The notes: generated from the letters alone by a model not told the origin. A stretch of 64,000 nucleotides of DNA from Mameliella sp. CS4 (GCF_019392335.1 NZ_JAHXRQ010000016.1:1-64000); one strand, 5' to 3'. Counted from the first letter of the stretch, positions 23,399 to 33,050 are shown. Program-made: numbers and translations.

Positions 23399-26300
23399 CT
23401 ACAGGATAAAGTCGTCCGCGGTCAGGCCGCTGACGCCCACCACCCGGATACCGCCGTCCGCCGAGCCGTCGCCATCCGTATCGAACTGCACCACGGTTCC
23501 GCCGCCCGCCGTCTCGATCAGCTGCAACTCCGGTGCGCCGGTTCCGGTGAAGCCGTCCGTGCCCCGGAAGGTGAAAGCGCCCGGCACCACGCCCGCAAGG
23601 TTGATCACGTCCACGCCCTGTTCGAAATCCAGGATCTGGTCGCGGGCAGCGCCCAGCCCAGCCTCGGCGGCAGAGACGAACATGAAGACATCCGCATCCG
23701 CCCCGCCCGTCAGAAAGTCGGTGCCCAGCCCGCCGATCAGCAGGTCTTGGCCCGCGCCGCCGTCCAGCACATCGTCACCGCCGTCACCGCGCAGCACGTC
23801 GTTCCCGGCACCGCCGGACATGCTGTCGGCGCCCTGGCGTCCGATCAGCACATCGTCGCCCAGGTCGCCCGCGATGACATTGCCCAGGTGATTGCCTCGC
23901 AGCACATCCCCAAAGCTCGATCCCAGCAGGTTCTCGACCGACAGGTAGGTGTCGCCGCGCGCGTCTCCGGTGTTCAGCGAGGGATCGACGAGGTCGGCGA
24001 TCAGGCCTCCAGCCGCCGAGGCATAGACCGCCGTATCCGAGCCTGCCCCGCCGATCAGCCGGTCCGCCCCGGCATCCCCGGCAAGGGAATCATCGCCGTC
24101 GTAGCCGATCAGCGTATCCGCCCCGGCCAGACCGGACAGCATGTTGGCCCCGCCATCGCCGCGCAGGCTGTCGCCATAGGCACTGCCGATCAGGTTTTCC
24201 ACGTCGAGATAGCTGTCACCAGCAGCCTCGCCCGTGTTCAACCCGGTGTTTCCAAGGTCGGCGATCACGGATCCGGTGGCATTGGCATAGCTGGCCGTGT
24301 CGGTGCCCGTGCTGCCGATCAACCTGTCGGCCCCCTGCCCGCCCATCAATGTGTCATCTCCGCCACGGCCCACCAGCGTGTCCGCCCCGGCGAGACCGAA
24401 GAGCAGGTTCGCCCCCGCATCGCCGCGCAGGCTGTCGGAATGGGCAGAGCCTTCGAGGCTCTCGATCCCGATATAGGTATCGCCCCGCGCCTCGCCCGTG
24501 TTCAGCCCGGCATTGGCAAGATCGGCGATCAGCCCGGCGGCGGCCCCGTCGTAAGAGGCCATGTCCATCCCGATGTTGCCAACCAGCCAGTCGGCCCCGG
24601 CCCCGCCGTTCAGGGTATCGTTGCCTTCCAGCCCGTTCAGGATGTCGTTGCCCTCACCCGCATCCAGACGATTGGCCAGTGCGTTGCCGAAGAGCCGGTC
24701 ATTGCCGCCCGCGCTGGTCAGATGCTCGATCCCCTGCAACACGTCCATCCCGCGCCCGGTATCCTGCGGGCCCGTGATCCGCAGGTCGACCGCGACCGCG
24801 TCATCGCCCACAAAGCGTGCCGTATCCTCGCCCGTGCCGCCGAACAGGCTGTCGTCGCCCGCGCCGCCGGTCAGGTCGTCATTGCCGGAACCTCCCTCCA
24901 GCGTGTCGTTGCCCGCGCCACCGTTCATCACCTCGTTGCCGCCGCCCGCCTGGGTCACAATCTGGGGAAGCGGCCCCGCGCCGCTGATGGTCTCCGCCAA
25001 CAGGGGATCGCCCCCCATCGCATCCTCCATCCGGTCGGTGTCGGGATCGGGCGCCCAAAGCGTCACCAGCCCCGGTTCCGTCGCCGGATCAACCGGCGAC
25101 AGGGCCTTTTGCGCCACTTCCGTCGCGCCCAGCGCCCGGTTCCAGACCCGAACCTCGCCGACCTCTCCCCGCAGCACCTGGTTGCTGTCGAAAGCGCCGT
25201 TCACCTGGTCCTGTTCCTGGCCGATGATCAGCGTGCCCCCGGCGGTCAGCCCGCCGATGGCCGACCCGGTGAGGACGTTGGAATAGACGTTTTCGCCATC
25301 ATGATAAAGGCTGAAGGACGCGTTGCCGCCCAAAGCGGGGCTGACGGACAGGGTGATGCGATGGGGCTGGCCGTCGAACAGACCGTCCAGCGGCACATTG
25401 GTCACGAAATACTGGCCATTGATCCACAGCTCCATCCCGCCCGTCGGGGTCCCGATGATCAGCAGTTCATTGGTGCTGCCCGGCACCGCGTAGGACAGGA
25501 ACGAGGTCTGCACGGTCCCCGGTGCCTCTGTCGCGCGGAACATCATGTCCACGGTGAAGGAGCCGCCGGGCATGTCGTCATAGCCTTCCAGCCGCAGCAT
25601 CTGATCCCGGGTCCCATCGGCGTTCATGGCAAAGGCGGGCACGTCGATGCCGTCGACAAGGTGGTCGTTGCCATCGCCGCCAGAGAGGGTGTCGTTGCCG
25701 CCAAGACCCACCAGTAGGTCGTCGCCCGCATCGCCGCTCAGCTGGTTGCGGGCGTCATCGCCGGTCAGACGGTCGTCCGAAAGCGAGCCCGAGACATTCT
25801 CGATCCCGCCGAAGGTGTATGTGTGGGCGACCCCGGTCGACAGGTCACGGAAACCGCCGATCCCGTCCTTCAGATGGATCGCGGCCTGGCCGGACGTCTG
25901 GGTGGGCTGCCAATCGGGGCTGCCATCCGACAGCTCTCCCGTCTGGTTGGGGCCAAAACTGGCCGTGTCGATCCCGATGCCCCCCTGCATGTCGCCACCG
26001 CCCATACCGACCACCAGCAGGTCATTGCCGCTGCCGCCACGCAAGGTATCCAGCCCCTCGCCGGCAAAGAGCACGTCGTTGCCCAGCCCGCCGTCGATCA
26101 GATCATTGCCCGCCTGGCCATTGAGATTGTTGCCCAGGTGGTTGCCGGTCAGCGTATCCCCGTTCTGACTGCCGCGTAGGTTCTCGACGCCGCTGGTCTG
26201 GATACCGGCATTTCCACCTTGCGACAGATCCAGCGTGACCGGCCCGTCGAAGCCGCTGAAATCCGCCACGTCCACACCCGGCCCGCCGGAGAGGGTGATC

Positions 26301-29300
26301 TGCCCCGGACCGCTGAACAGGCGCAGGATGTCGTCACCGCGTCCGCCGGACATCAGGTCAGTGCCTCCGACATCTATGCTGCCCTCGGCATTGCGCAAAT
26401 CGTCGTTGCCGTCGCCGCCAAGGATACGGTCGTCACTGCTGCTGCCGATCACGGTATCGTCGCCATCCTCGCCGGCCAGCACGTCCAGACCGCTGCCCGA
26501 ATGGCCAAGGATGACGTCGTTGCCCAGCCCGCCGCGCAGATGGTTCGCGCGGTCGTTTCCGGCGATGAAATCGTTCTGATCGCTGCCGATGACGGCCTCG
26601 AAACCCTTGATTTCGAGATAGGACTGCCCCAACAGCAGATCGAAACTGCCTCCCGGCGCGCCCAGCTGCCGCTGCAGGCTGTCAAAACCGGCATAGTCCG
26701 TCGCCCCCGGCAGATGCGTGGTGCCGGGTTCATGCCCTTCGGCCACGCCCTTGTAACCCAGTTTGAGCGGGTCGCCGATGTACTCGCCGCTCAGGTCGAT
26801 CGCCCAGCCGAGATCGCTGCCCGAGAAATCCAGCGTGTCGACCTCGGCGCTGCCGCTGGGCTCCGTGTCCTCGCTGCCATCGACCAGCAGCCAACCCTGG
26901 CGGGTGATCTCGACCGTGTCGTCGCCTCTGCCGCCTGCCAGATTGGTGCGGCCCTGCGCGGGCCGGAACCGGTCATCACCCGCGCCACCATCGTAGAAAT
27001 CGTGGACGGCAAAGCTGTTCTGCGGGTCCGCCGTGTCCCAGATGGGGCGGAAATTGCGCGCCCCGCCTTCAAAGAGGTCATTCCCGTCACCGCCAAAATA
27101 GACATCCTGCCGGTCGGACCCGATGAAGGTGTCATCGCCCTCGGCCCCATAAATCCGAAAGCTCCCCTCGATCCGGTCGGTGCCGATCAGGTTGCCTGCG
27201 ATGTCGTACTTGCGGATCAGGTCCTGCGCCCCGTCGACCCTCAGGTGATCGGGCAGCATCGCGTCGATCTCTGCCGGGCTGAGACCCACGGCGGCGAGGG
27301 TCGGAAACATCGGGAAGTTGGCCGCGTAATCGACGCCGCCGTACCAGAGGCTGCTGAAGTTGCCGCGCTCGTTGATGTAACTGTCGTTGCCCGTGCCCGC
27401 CACGATCAGCTTGCGCCCGATGGTCGAGGGATCGGTCGGCTCATAGTCCACTGCGGTGGCGATCACGGTGTCGTTGCCCGCGCCCCCGATCATCAGGTCG
27501 GTGCCTTTGCCGCTGAGCAGGGAATCGTTGCCGCCCAGCCCGCGCAGCACGTCGTTGTCGCCGCGCCCGTCCAGCCGGTTGGCGGTGTCGTCCCCCCAAA
27601 GCCAGTCCTCGTTGTCGCTGCCGGTCAGGTTCTCGACCGCAATGTAGAAATCCTCGGAGAGGAAGGGCTGCCGCGGATCGCCCGGTGCCAGCAGCGAGAC
27701 AAAATGTGCCCGGTCGGAGTCGCCGAGGTAGGAACCGACATCGCTGTCCGCCCCGCCGTCGATCCTGTCGAACCCGGCGCCCCCTTCGAGGAAGTCGTTG
27801 CCATTGCCCCCGTAGAGAGAATCGTTGCCGTCCCGAGCGGCGATGTAGTCCATCAGCTCGTAACCGGCGATGCTCTCGGCGCCATCCGTGCCGAACATGA
27901 AATCGCGCGACGGCCCGGTCGGCACCCCGGGCAGGGAAATCCCGTCGCCATCGGTCTCGCCATTCGCGGCATCGTAGAAATAGTCGAAATCGTCGATATG
28001 AAGCGTGCGGTCCTCGAAAATGAAATATTCGACGTTGCTGATCACGTCGGTGCCCAGGTCGGGGCCCTGCGAGGGGCCGTGCGTGTGGCTGACGGTGATG
28101 TTGCCCGTGACCGTGTCGCGCTTGATGCTGAACTCGCTCAGGTTGCCCTGCAAGATGACACCGTCGGTGCCGCTGCCACCGTCGATGATATCGTCGCCTG
28201 CGCCACCGATCAGCACGTCGTTCCCGGCCCCGCCGTGCAGGACGTCATCACCCAGCCCGCCCGAGATCAGGTCATCGCCGTCCTGTGCCAAGATGTTCGT
28301 GCCGCCGGCGATGATCCCGTTGGGGTCGCGTCCCTCGAACCCGTCATAACCGATTGCAAGGTTGGCGCTGTCATCCAGCAGCAGGTTGACCGGATCGAAG
28401 GGCGTGATCAGCTTGCGCACCTCCACCGCCAACCTGTCGATGTCGTCGCGCATCCGCGCCATGACATCGGGGTCCAGCGCCACGTCCAGGTTCGGCGCAT
28501 CCACCACGAGGTCGCCGAATTCCACTTCGAAATTGCCCAGGTCCAGGTCGATCCCTTCAAAGAGGCTGAACTCGGGGATCAACGCGTTGATTGCATCCGA
28601 CATCTTGTCGAAAAGATCGGTGATGCCCAAACTGTCCATGATCGGGTCAAGGACCGGGTTGATGACCGCCTCGATCACCGCCTCTGCCGCGTCCAGCGCC
28701 CATTGCACCGGCTCCAGCGCGTCGTTGAGAACATCCACCGGCGTTTGCAGGAAATCGACCTTGCCGATCAGGTCGATGAAATCCCGGGCCACGCCGATCA
28801 ACGTGGCGGCGGTGGACGGGAAATCGCCCAGGATACCGTCGATCCGGACCTTTAGCGTGTTGATGTCCTCTGCCAGATCGCTGATGCCGCTGGTCGAATT
28901 GTTGATGTTCGCGGCGATGATCTCTGCCTGGTCGATCGCATTCTGCAGCTCGGGCGGGATGGAATAGGCGTTCTCGATCCCGTCGGCGGCATCGGCGATC
29001 CCGTTTTCAACCGCCGAAAGCTCGGCCACGGCGATTTCCAGCGTGTCCCGCGCCCCTTCCAGCCCGTCGATGAGCGCCGCGACGGTGTCTTTGAAGTCGC
29101 CGAACTTGCTTTCGACGTCGATGCCGTTGGCGACATCATGCGCGCGTTCCTCGACGCTTTCGATGACCCGTTTCAAGAACGGGGTCACACTCGACAGCGG
29201 CGGCCCGACCTTGGAAATCAGCGTGAGCGCGTTCTTAAGCCCCTTGGCGATGCTTTCGAGCTTTTCCGCGTCCTCGTCGATGTCCTCGAGAACCTCGAAG

Positions 29301-29416
29301 ACGTCCTTGACCAGGTCGAGCGCGTCGATCGCGCCGTTGACGGCATCGAGGGCGGTCTGCGCCGCAAGGCGCGTGTCCTGCACGTTGTCGTCCAACTGGG
29401 AAATCTGGCTGGGCAT
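23399..29416 (-). CDS. Giant RTX calcium-binding protein with a LamG-like domain
   Basis: 2005 residues. Residues 1 to about 340 are helical and acidic with no Sec signal. From about 370 to 1930 run many GGxGxDxLx nonapeptide repeats that fold on binding Ca2+. A concanavalin/LamG-like domain is inserted at about 1260-1475 (for example SFTVDMMFRATEAPGTVQTS and LIIGQEQDQVNGAFDSNQVL). Three 88-residue units lie at about 1580-1842. The C-terminus has a serralysin-type end (QILDFEQGVDVINLAG) and finishes DDFIL, as expected for type I secretion. No T1SS genes are in the window. GGAGAG precedes ATG 29416. A surface or matrix adhesin is likely; no protease or other enzyme motif was seen. Confidence 0.92.
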   Translation of the reverse strand: MPSQISQLDDNVQDTRLAAQTALDAVNGAIDALDLVKDVFEVLEDIDEDAEKLESIAKGLKNALTLISKVGPPLSSVTPFLKRVIESVEERAHDVANGIDVESKFGDFKDTVAALIDGLEGARDTLEIAVAELSAVENGIADAADGIENAYSIPPELQNAIDQAEIIAANINNSTSGISDLAEDINTLKVRIDGILGDFPSTAATLIGVARDFIDLIGKVDFLQTPVDVLNDALEPVQWALDAAEAVIEAVINPVLDPIMDSLGITDLFDKMSDAINALIPEFSLFEGIDLDLGNFEVEFGDLVVDAPNLDVALDPDVMARMRDDIDRLAVEVRKLITPFDPVNLLLDDSANLAIGYDGFEGRDPNGIIAGGTNILAQDGDDLISGGLGDDVLHGGAGNDVLIGGAGDDIIDGGSGTDGVILQGNLSEFSIKRDTVTGNITVSHTHGPSQGPDLGTDVISNVEYFIFEDRTLHIDDFDYFYDAANGETDGDGISLPGVPTGPSRDFMFGTDGAESIAGYELMDYIAARDGNDSLYGGNGNDFLEGGAGFDRIDGGADSDVGSYLGDSDRAHFVSLLAPGDPRQPFLSEDFYIAVENLTGSDNEDWLWGDDTANRLDGRGDNDVLRGLGGNDSLLSGKGTDLMIGGAGNDTVIATAVDYEPTDPSTIGRKLIVAGTGNDSYINERGNFSSLWYGGVDYAANFPMFPTLAAVGLSPAEIDAMLPDHLRVDGAQDLIRKYDIAGNLIGTDRIEGSFRIYGAEGDDTFIGSDRQDVYFGGDGNDLFEGGARNFRPIWDTADPQNSFAVHDFYDGGAGDDRFRPAQGRTNLAGGRGDDTVEITRQGWLLVDGSEDTEPSGSAEVDTLDFSGSDLGWAIDLSGEYIGDPLKLGYKGVAEGHEPGTTHLPGATDYAGFDSLQRQLGAPGGSFDLLLGQSYLEIKGFEAVIGSDQNDFIAGNDRANHLRGGLGNDVILGHSGSGLDVLAGEDGDDTVIGSSSDDRILGGDGNDDLRNAEGSIDVGGTDLMSGGRGDDILRLFSGPGQITLSGGPGVDVADFSGFDGPVTLDLSQGGNAGIQTSGVENLRGSQNGDTLTGNHLGNNLNGQAGNDLIDGGLGNDVLFAGEGLDTLRGGSGNDLLVVGMGGGDMQGGIGIDTASFGPNQTGELSDGSPDWQPTQTSGQAAIHLKDGIGGFRDLSTGVAHTYTFGGIENVSGSLSDDRLTGDDARNQLSGDAGDDLLVGLGGNDTLSGGDGNDHLVDGIDVPAFAMNADGTRDQMLRLEGYDDMPGGSFTVDMMFRATEAPGTVQTSFLSYAVPGSTNELLIIGTPTGGMELWINGQYFVTNVPLDGLFDGQPHRITLSVSPALGGNASFSLYHDGENVYSNVLTGSAIGGLTAGGTLIIGQEQDQVNGAFDSNQVLRGEVGEVRVWNRALGATEVAQKALSPVDPATEPGLVTLWAPDPDTDRMEDAMGGDPLLAETISGAGPLPQIVTQAGGGNEVMNGGAGNDTLEGGSGNDDLTGGAGDDSLFGGTGEDTARFVGDDAVAVDLRITGPQDTGRGMDVLQGIEHLTSAGGNDRLFGNALANRLDAGEGNDILNGLEGNDTLNGGAGADWLVGNIGMDMASYDGAAAGLIADLANAGLNTGEARGDTYIGIESLEGSAHSDSLRGDAGANLLFGLAGADTLVGRGGDDTLMGGQGADRLIGSTGTDTASYANATGSVIADLGNTGLNTGEAAGDSYLDVENLIGSAYGDSLRGDGGANMLSGLAGADTLIGYDGDDSLAGDAGADRLIGGAGSDTAVYASAAGGLIADLVDPSLNTGDARGDTYLSVENLLGSSFGDVLRGNHLGNVIAGDLGDDVLIGRQGADSMSGGAGNDVLRGDGGDDVLDGGAGQDLLIGGLGTDFLTGGADADVFMFVSAAEAGLGAARDQILDFEQGVDVINLAGVVPGAFTFRGTDGFTGTGAPELQLIETAGGGTVVQFDTDGDGSADGGIRVVGVSGLTADDFIL
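23888..24679 (-). repeat. Three tandem 264-bp repeats inside the RTX gene
   Basis: The segment encodes three consecutive 88-residue units, each with a (A/D)SYxxAxG start, an LNTGEA-like core, an ENL(I/L)GS motif and then RTX nonapeptides. The TGTTCA within each unit recurs at 23971, 24235 and 24499, exactly 264 bases apart. Copies have diverged at many third positions, so the duplication is not recent. Confidence 0.75.
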
Positions 29417-29492
29417 CGAATCTCTCCGTCAAATCAAGGGCCGGTCCTGCCGGTGTTGCGGACAGCCTAAATAGATGCGTGACCTTTCAGGA

Positions 29493-29508
29493 TGGGGTGA
29501 ATCCCCCA
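29493..29508. promoter_or_regulatory. Inverted repeat upstream of the RTX gene
   Basis: TGGGG-TGAATC-CCCCA lies 77-92 bases upstream of the RTX start and just beyond the response-regulator stop. The form suits a NarL/LuxR-type dimer, so it may be the operator through which the adjacent regulator controls the RTX gene. Termination of the regulator gene is the alternative, though no U-tract is present. Confidence 0.4.
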
Positions 29509-29566
29509 ATCCACCCGCACGGGTGGCACACCCGCCCGGCGCAGATCGCAAGGCATTGGGGGCGGT

Positions 29567-30220
29567 CTACAGCCCCGATGTGGGCGCGATCAGCCCTTCG
29601 CGCAGGGCGTAGGCGATCAACTGGGCCACCGAATGCACGTCGAGTTTCTGCATCAGGTTGGTCCGGTGGCGGTCGACGGTCTTGGCGCTGATGCCCAGCA
29701 CCTGGGCCATTTCCTTGTTGGACCGCCCGGCCACAACCAGGTTCAGCACCTGCCGTTCACGCTCTGACAGCGCCGGGACCGCTGGCGCCTCTTCCAGCAT
29801 CCTGCGGAACACCTCGGCGACGTGGCGCCTGCCCCGCAGGATGCCGGGCAAGGCGCCAAAGAGTTCGTCATTGTCCTCGCCCTTGGAAAACAGCCCGTCG
29901 ACACCGCAAGACACCAGTTCGCCGATCTTGCCCGGCGATGTCACGCCGCTCAGCACGACGACGCGGGTCTCCGGCGACCAGCGCCGCGCCTCGATCAGGA
30001 CCTCCAGCCCGCCCGCCAGCGGCATCTGCACGTCCAGCAGCAACAGCGACGGCCGGTTCTGCCGGATCGCGGCGATGGCGCTCAGCCCGTCGGCGGCCTC
30101 GGCCACCACCTTGATGCCCGCCGGTTCGACAAGGCCAGGGCTTTCCAGCGCCGCACGCAGGCCGGACCGGACAATCGCGTGATCGTCCGCTACAACGGCT
30201 TGGAAACGGGGCTCTGACAT
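29567..30220 (-). CDS. NarL/FixJ-family response regulator
   Basis: 217 residues. The receiver domain has the acidic pair in VVADDHA and phosphoacceptor Asp63 in LLLLDVQMP. The LuxR-type HTH near residues 150-210 reads LSERERQVLNLVVAGRSNKE followed by KTVDRHRTNLMQKL. It is divergent, by only 36 bases, from the DISM-type sensor kinase, its probable partner, and sits between that kinase and the RTX gene that it may control. Confidence 0.94.
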   Translation of the reverse strand: MSEPRFQAVVADDHAIVRSGLRAALESPGLVEPAGIKVVAEAADGLSAIAAIRQNRPSLLLLDVQMPLAGGLEVLIEARRWSPETRVVVLSGVTSPGKIGELVSCGVDGLFSKGEDNDELFGALPGILRGRRHVAEVFRRMLEEAPAVPALSERERQVLNLVVAGRSNKEMAQVLGISAKTVDRHRTNLMQKLDVHSVAQLIAYALREGLIAPTSGL

Positions 30221-30256
30221 TCGTATGCTCCGCTTGGGGCGCAGGGAGAGGACAAC

Positions 30257-32227
30257 GTGCGGTCAGTCTTAGCACTTTTCCTGGCCTCTTCGATGCTTTT
30301 GATCCTGGCGGCCCCACTGCACGCAGAGGCTCCGCCCACACTGGTCCTGGACCCGGAGACGCCCAGTGTCCCCATCGGGGCGCAGATGCGTTTTGCCCCC
30401 GGCACAGGCGACACGCTGACCAGCCTGGCAGAGCGCCATTCGGCGGGCCGCCTCTCATCCTCCTTCTCACAGACCGCCGCAAATTTGCATCCCTACCAGC
30501 CGCTCTGGGCCGTGGTCGAAATCCAGAGCGGCGCACCGGACGACGGGCGACCGCCGGACGACTGGGTGCTGGCCTCGGACATCTACGGGTTGATTGCGCT
30601 GGACGTCGTGCTGGTGCGGCTGGGGGCCGAAACGGAACAAGTGCTGGCGTATGACATCCGCAAGCCCTTTGCCCCCGAGGATTACGCCGTCACGCGGGTT
30701 GTCAGCCGCCCCTTCGATCTGCGCCCGGGCGAGCGCGCGCTGATGCTGGTGCGCATGGTCCACGGCACGGTCGAGGCGCTGGACCTCAGTCTGGAACGTG
30801 GCGCGGCGGTGCGGGCCAAGGGGTTTGCCAGCGGGCTGTCACTGGCCGGGTTCTATGCCTTTCTCCTGTCCTGCCTCGCCATTTTCGCGGTCTTCAGCGC
30901 CTTGATGCGGGCGGGGACCGGCCTGGCCTATGCCGGTCTGTTGCTGCTGGGGCTGGTCTTCGTCGCCTATCTCGACAACTTCCTGTTTCGCTGGCTCTAC
31001 CCCTCCCGCCCGGGTCTGCATCTGCCCGTCGGTCTGGTGCTGCTGCTGGCGACCACCGGGCTGGGGTTCCTGGCCGCCCTCCTGTCGCTGCGTCTGCCCG
31101 GGACACGACCCGCGGTCCTGTGGTTTCCGAGGGCGGGCGCCCTGGCCGCGCTGGCTGCAATCCTTGCCGTTCCTGTTCTGCCGCCCGAGATCATGGCGCC
31201 GCTGGCCTATGTGCTGTTGGCCTTGATGCTGGCCGCGCAGGTCTTTGCCGTCTTCCAATGGGACACGCTGGGCGACAGGATGCGCCCCATCCTGCGGCTG
31301 ATCCCGCTGATCGCGCTGGTCGGCCTTGGCGGTGTCGCGGCCCTTGCCCTGACGCGCAGCCAGGCCGGGGGCCTGTCGATCCCCTGGACGATCAAGGGCA
31401 CCTACGCGACGCTGGCCTTGGGGATCATGGCCGGCCTCTCTGCCGGGCTGATCGACATGCGCCGCGCCCACACCGCGGCTCTGGCCCGCGAGATGGAGGC
31501 CGTCCGCAAAGAGGCCAGGACCACGCGCGACCTGCTGGAGGCGGAACGCAATTTTGCCCGCATGCGGGATCTTGCGGACAGCCGCCGGATGCAGATGGCC
31601 AGCATGTCGCATGACATCCGCCAACCGCTGAGCGCCTTGCGCCTGTCGATCGAACGCATGGCCCGCGATGCGCCGCAGGACACGCGGGATCACCTGCAAG
31701 AGGCTTTCGACTATATCCAGACGCTGACCGGCGGACAGCTGGACACGGCCCGCGACGAGATCCGGGCCGAAGCAGAAGATGACGCCGCCCCCTACCCCCT
31801 GTCGCTGGTGCTGGAGGCCGTCGGCCAGATGTTCCGCGACGAGGCCCGGGCCAAGGGATTGGACCTGCGGATCGTTCCCAGCACGGCCCAGGTGCGGGTT
31901 CCAGCGCTGCACCTGATGCGCATCCTGTCGAACCTCGTGTCGAACGCGGTCAAATATACCCGCGCGGGGCGCATCCTTGTCGGGGTCCGGCGGCAAGGGG
32001 ACGGGCTGGTCCTGCAGGTTCTGGACACGGGTCCGGGCATGACCGAGGATGCGCTGGCGCGGAACATGAAGGCCTGGCAGTCCGGCACGGACAGCAAGGG
32101 GCACGGGCTGGGACTGGCCATCTGCCACCAGCTGGCGCGGCAGAACGGGCTTGTCCTGCAGGCCCGATCACGGGTCGGCAAAGGCACGGCCTTTTCGCTG
32201 GAAATACCACCGGAGACGCGTTCATGA
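30257..32227 (+). CDS. Sensor histidine kinase with a 7TM-DISM input domain
   Basis: 656 residues from a GTG start preceded by GGGAGAGG. A signal peptide (about 1-24) is followed by an extracellular DISM-type domain (about 40-190, DLRPGERALMLVRM), seven membrane helices (about 195-400), a coiled-coil linker, the H-box with His452 (SMSHDIRQPLSALR), and the ATPase boxes N (NLVSNAVKYT, about 557), G1 (DTGPGMTED) and G2 (GHGLGLAI, about 616). It should sense an extracellular ligand or calcium state and phosphorylate the response regulator at 29567-30220. An EF-hand gene follows with a four-base overlap. Confidence 0.93.
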   Translation: MRSVLALFLASSMLLILAAPLHAEAPPTLVLDPETPSVPIGAQMRFAPGTGDTLTSLAERHSAGRLSSSFSQTAANLHPYQPLWAVVEIQSGAPDDGRPPDDWVLASDIYGLIALDVVLVRLGAETEQVLAYDIRKPFAPEDYAVTRVVSRPFDLRPGERALMLVRMVHGTVEALDLSLERGAAVRAKGFASGLSLAGFYAFLLSCLAIFAVFSALMRAGTGLAYAGLLLLGLVFVAYLDNFLFRWLYPSRPGLHLPVGLVLLLATTGLGFLAALLSLRLPGTRPAVLWFPRAGALAALAAILAVPVLPPEIMAPLAYVLLALMLAAQVFAVFQWDTLGDRMRPILRLIPLIALVGLGGVAALALTRSQAGGLSIPWTIKGTYATLALGIMAGLSAGLIDMRRAHTAALAREMEAVRKEARTTRDLLEAERNFARMRDLADSRRMQMASMSHDIRQPLSALRLSIERMARDAPQDTRDHLQEAFDYIQTLTGGQLDTARDEIRAEAEDDAAPYPLSLVLEAVGQMFRDEARAKGLDLRIVPSTAQVRVPALHLMRILSNLVSNAVKYTRAGRILVGVRRQGDGLVLQVLDTGPGMTEDALARNMKAWQSGTDSKGHGLGLAICHQLARQNGLVLQARSRVGKGTAFSLEIPPETRS

Positions 32228-32562
32228 GACAAGGCCTATCATCCGTCACCCTCGTCCTTGCCCTCTGTTCCGCCCTACCGGCCGGCGCACAGACCGTTGT
32301 TCCGGGGGCGGGCGCAGTCAGCCGGGGCGAGGTGGATGCCTTTGTCAGCGCCGATGCCAACAGGGACGGTGTTCTGAACTTTGCTGAATTCCGTGTCTTT
32401 GTCCGCCTCATGGCCGCCTCCGGTCAATCGACGGCGGTCACGATCCGCACATTCGGGGCCTACCGCTTGGCCTTTCGCAGGGTCGATGCAAATCGCGACG
32501 GGTTGGCCAGCCCGGGTGAGCTGCGGCGGGCCGACGATGGCTTCCGCGCGGAAGGCGGCTAG
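32224..32562 (+). CDS. Secreted EF-hand protein
   Basis: 112 residues. A Sec signal peptide ends at LPAGAQT. Two calcium loops follow, DANRDGVLNFAEF and DANRDGLASPGEL, each with Asp/Asn at positions 1, 3 and 5; the first has Glu at position 12, the second a shifted Glu. It overlaps the kinase stop in ATGA, so it is co-translated with the sensor. A periplasmic calcium-binding partner of the kinase or of the RTX protein is the most economical idea. Confidence 0.85.
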   Translation: MRQGLSSVTLVLALCSALPAGAQTVVPGAGAVSRGEVDAFVSADANRDGVLNFAEFRVFVRLMAASGQSTAVTIRTFGAYRLAFRRVDANRDGLASPGELRRADDGFRAEGG

Positions 32563-32675
32563 GCACGAAACAGCCACGCGAATGGGGGATCGGCCCCATG
32601 TCTGCGCATAAGGGCGGGGCCTAAGCTGCGGGCGTCCGACAAGGGCATCGCCCAAAGCCGCAGAGGATCCCCCAG

Positions 32676-33050
32676 ATGCGTCCATGCCTGACGCTCGCGC
32701 TTATCGGCGCAGTCTTGTCGCAACTTGCCCCGGCGGCTTTGTCGGCAGAGCCGCTGCCCGTTGACCCGGTGCCATTCGAAGATCAGCAAGAGGTTCTGGT
32801 CAGCGGCACCTATGCCGCGGAATGGCCTGAAGGGCACCGCCTGGTCGTGACCATCCAGATGGTCACGCCAGACCTCATAACGCTGCAACGGCACAGCTAT
32901 TCCTCGATCCCCGTGGCCTTTCGCAGGGTGGACAAGAGGCTTTTTCGCGACCGGCAGGGAAACAGCCTGTCGCTGCAGGGCCCCACGCGCATGTCCTGGA
33001 CAGACCGCAACCAAGAGACCAGCGTGACCTTCCGGCGAGAGACCCGATAG
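32676..33050 (+). CDS. Hypothetical secreted protein
   Basis: 124 residues with a signal peptide ending near AALSAEPL. The mature part has no recognised domain and looks beta-rich (RLVVTIQMVTPDLITLQRHS). It lies 113 bases after the EF-hand gene on the same strand. The AFRRVD hexapeptide occurs in both proteins and is partly encoded by an identical 16-base stretch. Function unknown. Confidence 0.6.
   Translation: MRPCLTLALIGAVLSQLAPAALSAEPLPVDPVPFEDQQEVLVSGTYAAEWPEGHRLVVTIQMVTPDLITLQRHSYSSIPVAFRRVDKRLFRDRQGNSLSLQGPTRMSWTDRNQETSVTFRRETR

Noticed and set aside
23971..24504. TGTTCA sequences inside the RTX gene as further IclR operators
   Set aside because: They recur with the protein repeat, lack the 19-base partner and are far inside a coding region.
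23888..24679. CRISPR-like regular repeats
   Set aside because: The 264-base period is in coding frame and translates to RTX units; there are no short palindromic repeats or spacers and no cas genes.
26219..28855. An 878-residue open frame on the plus strand, antisense to the RTX gene
   Set aside because: It mirrors the GC-rich, repetitive codons of the RTX gene, has no ribosome site and no family features. The same applies to the 656-residue frame at 23747-25717.
30839..32128. A 429-residue minus-strand frame opposite the sensor kinase
   Set aside because: Gln/Arg-rich composition with no domain. The kinase frame carries all catalytic boxes.
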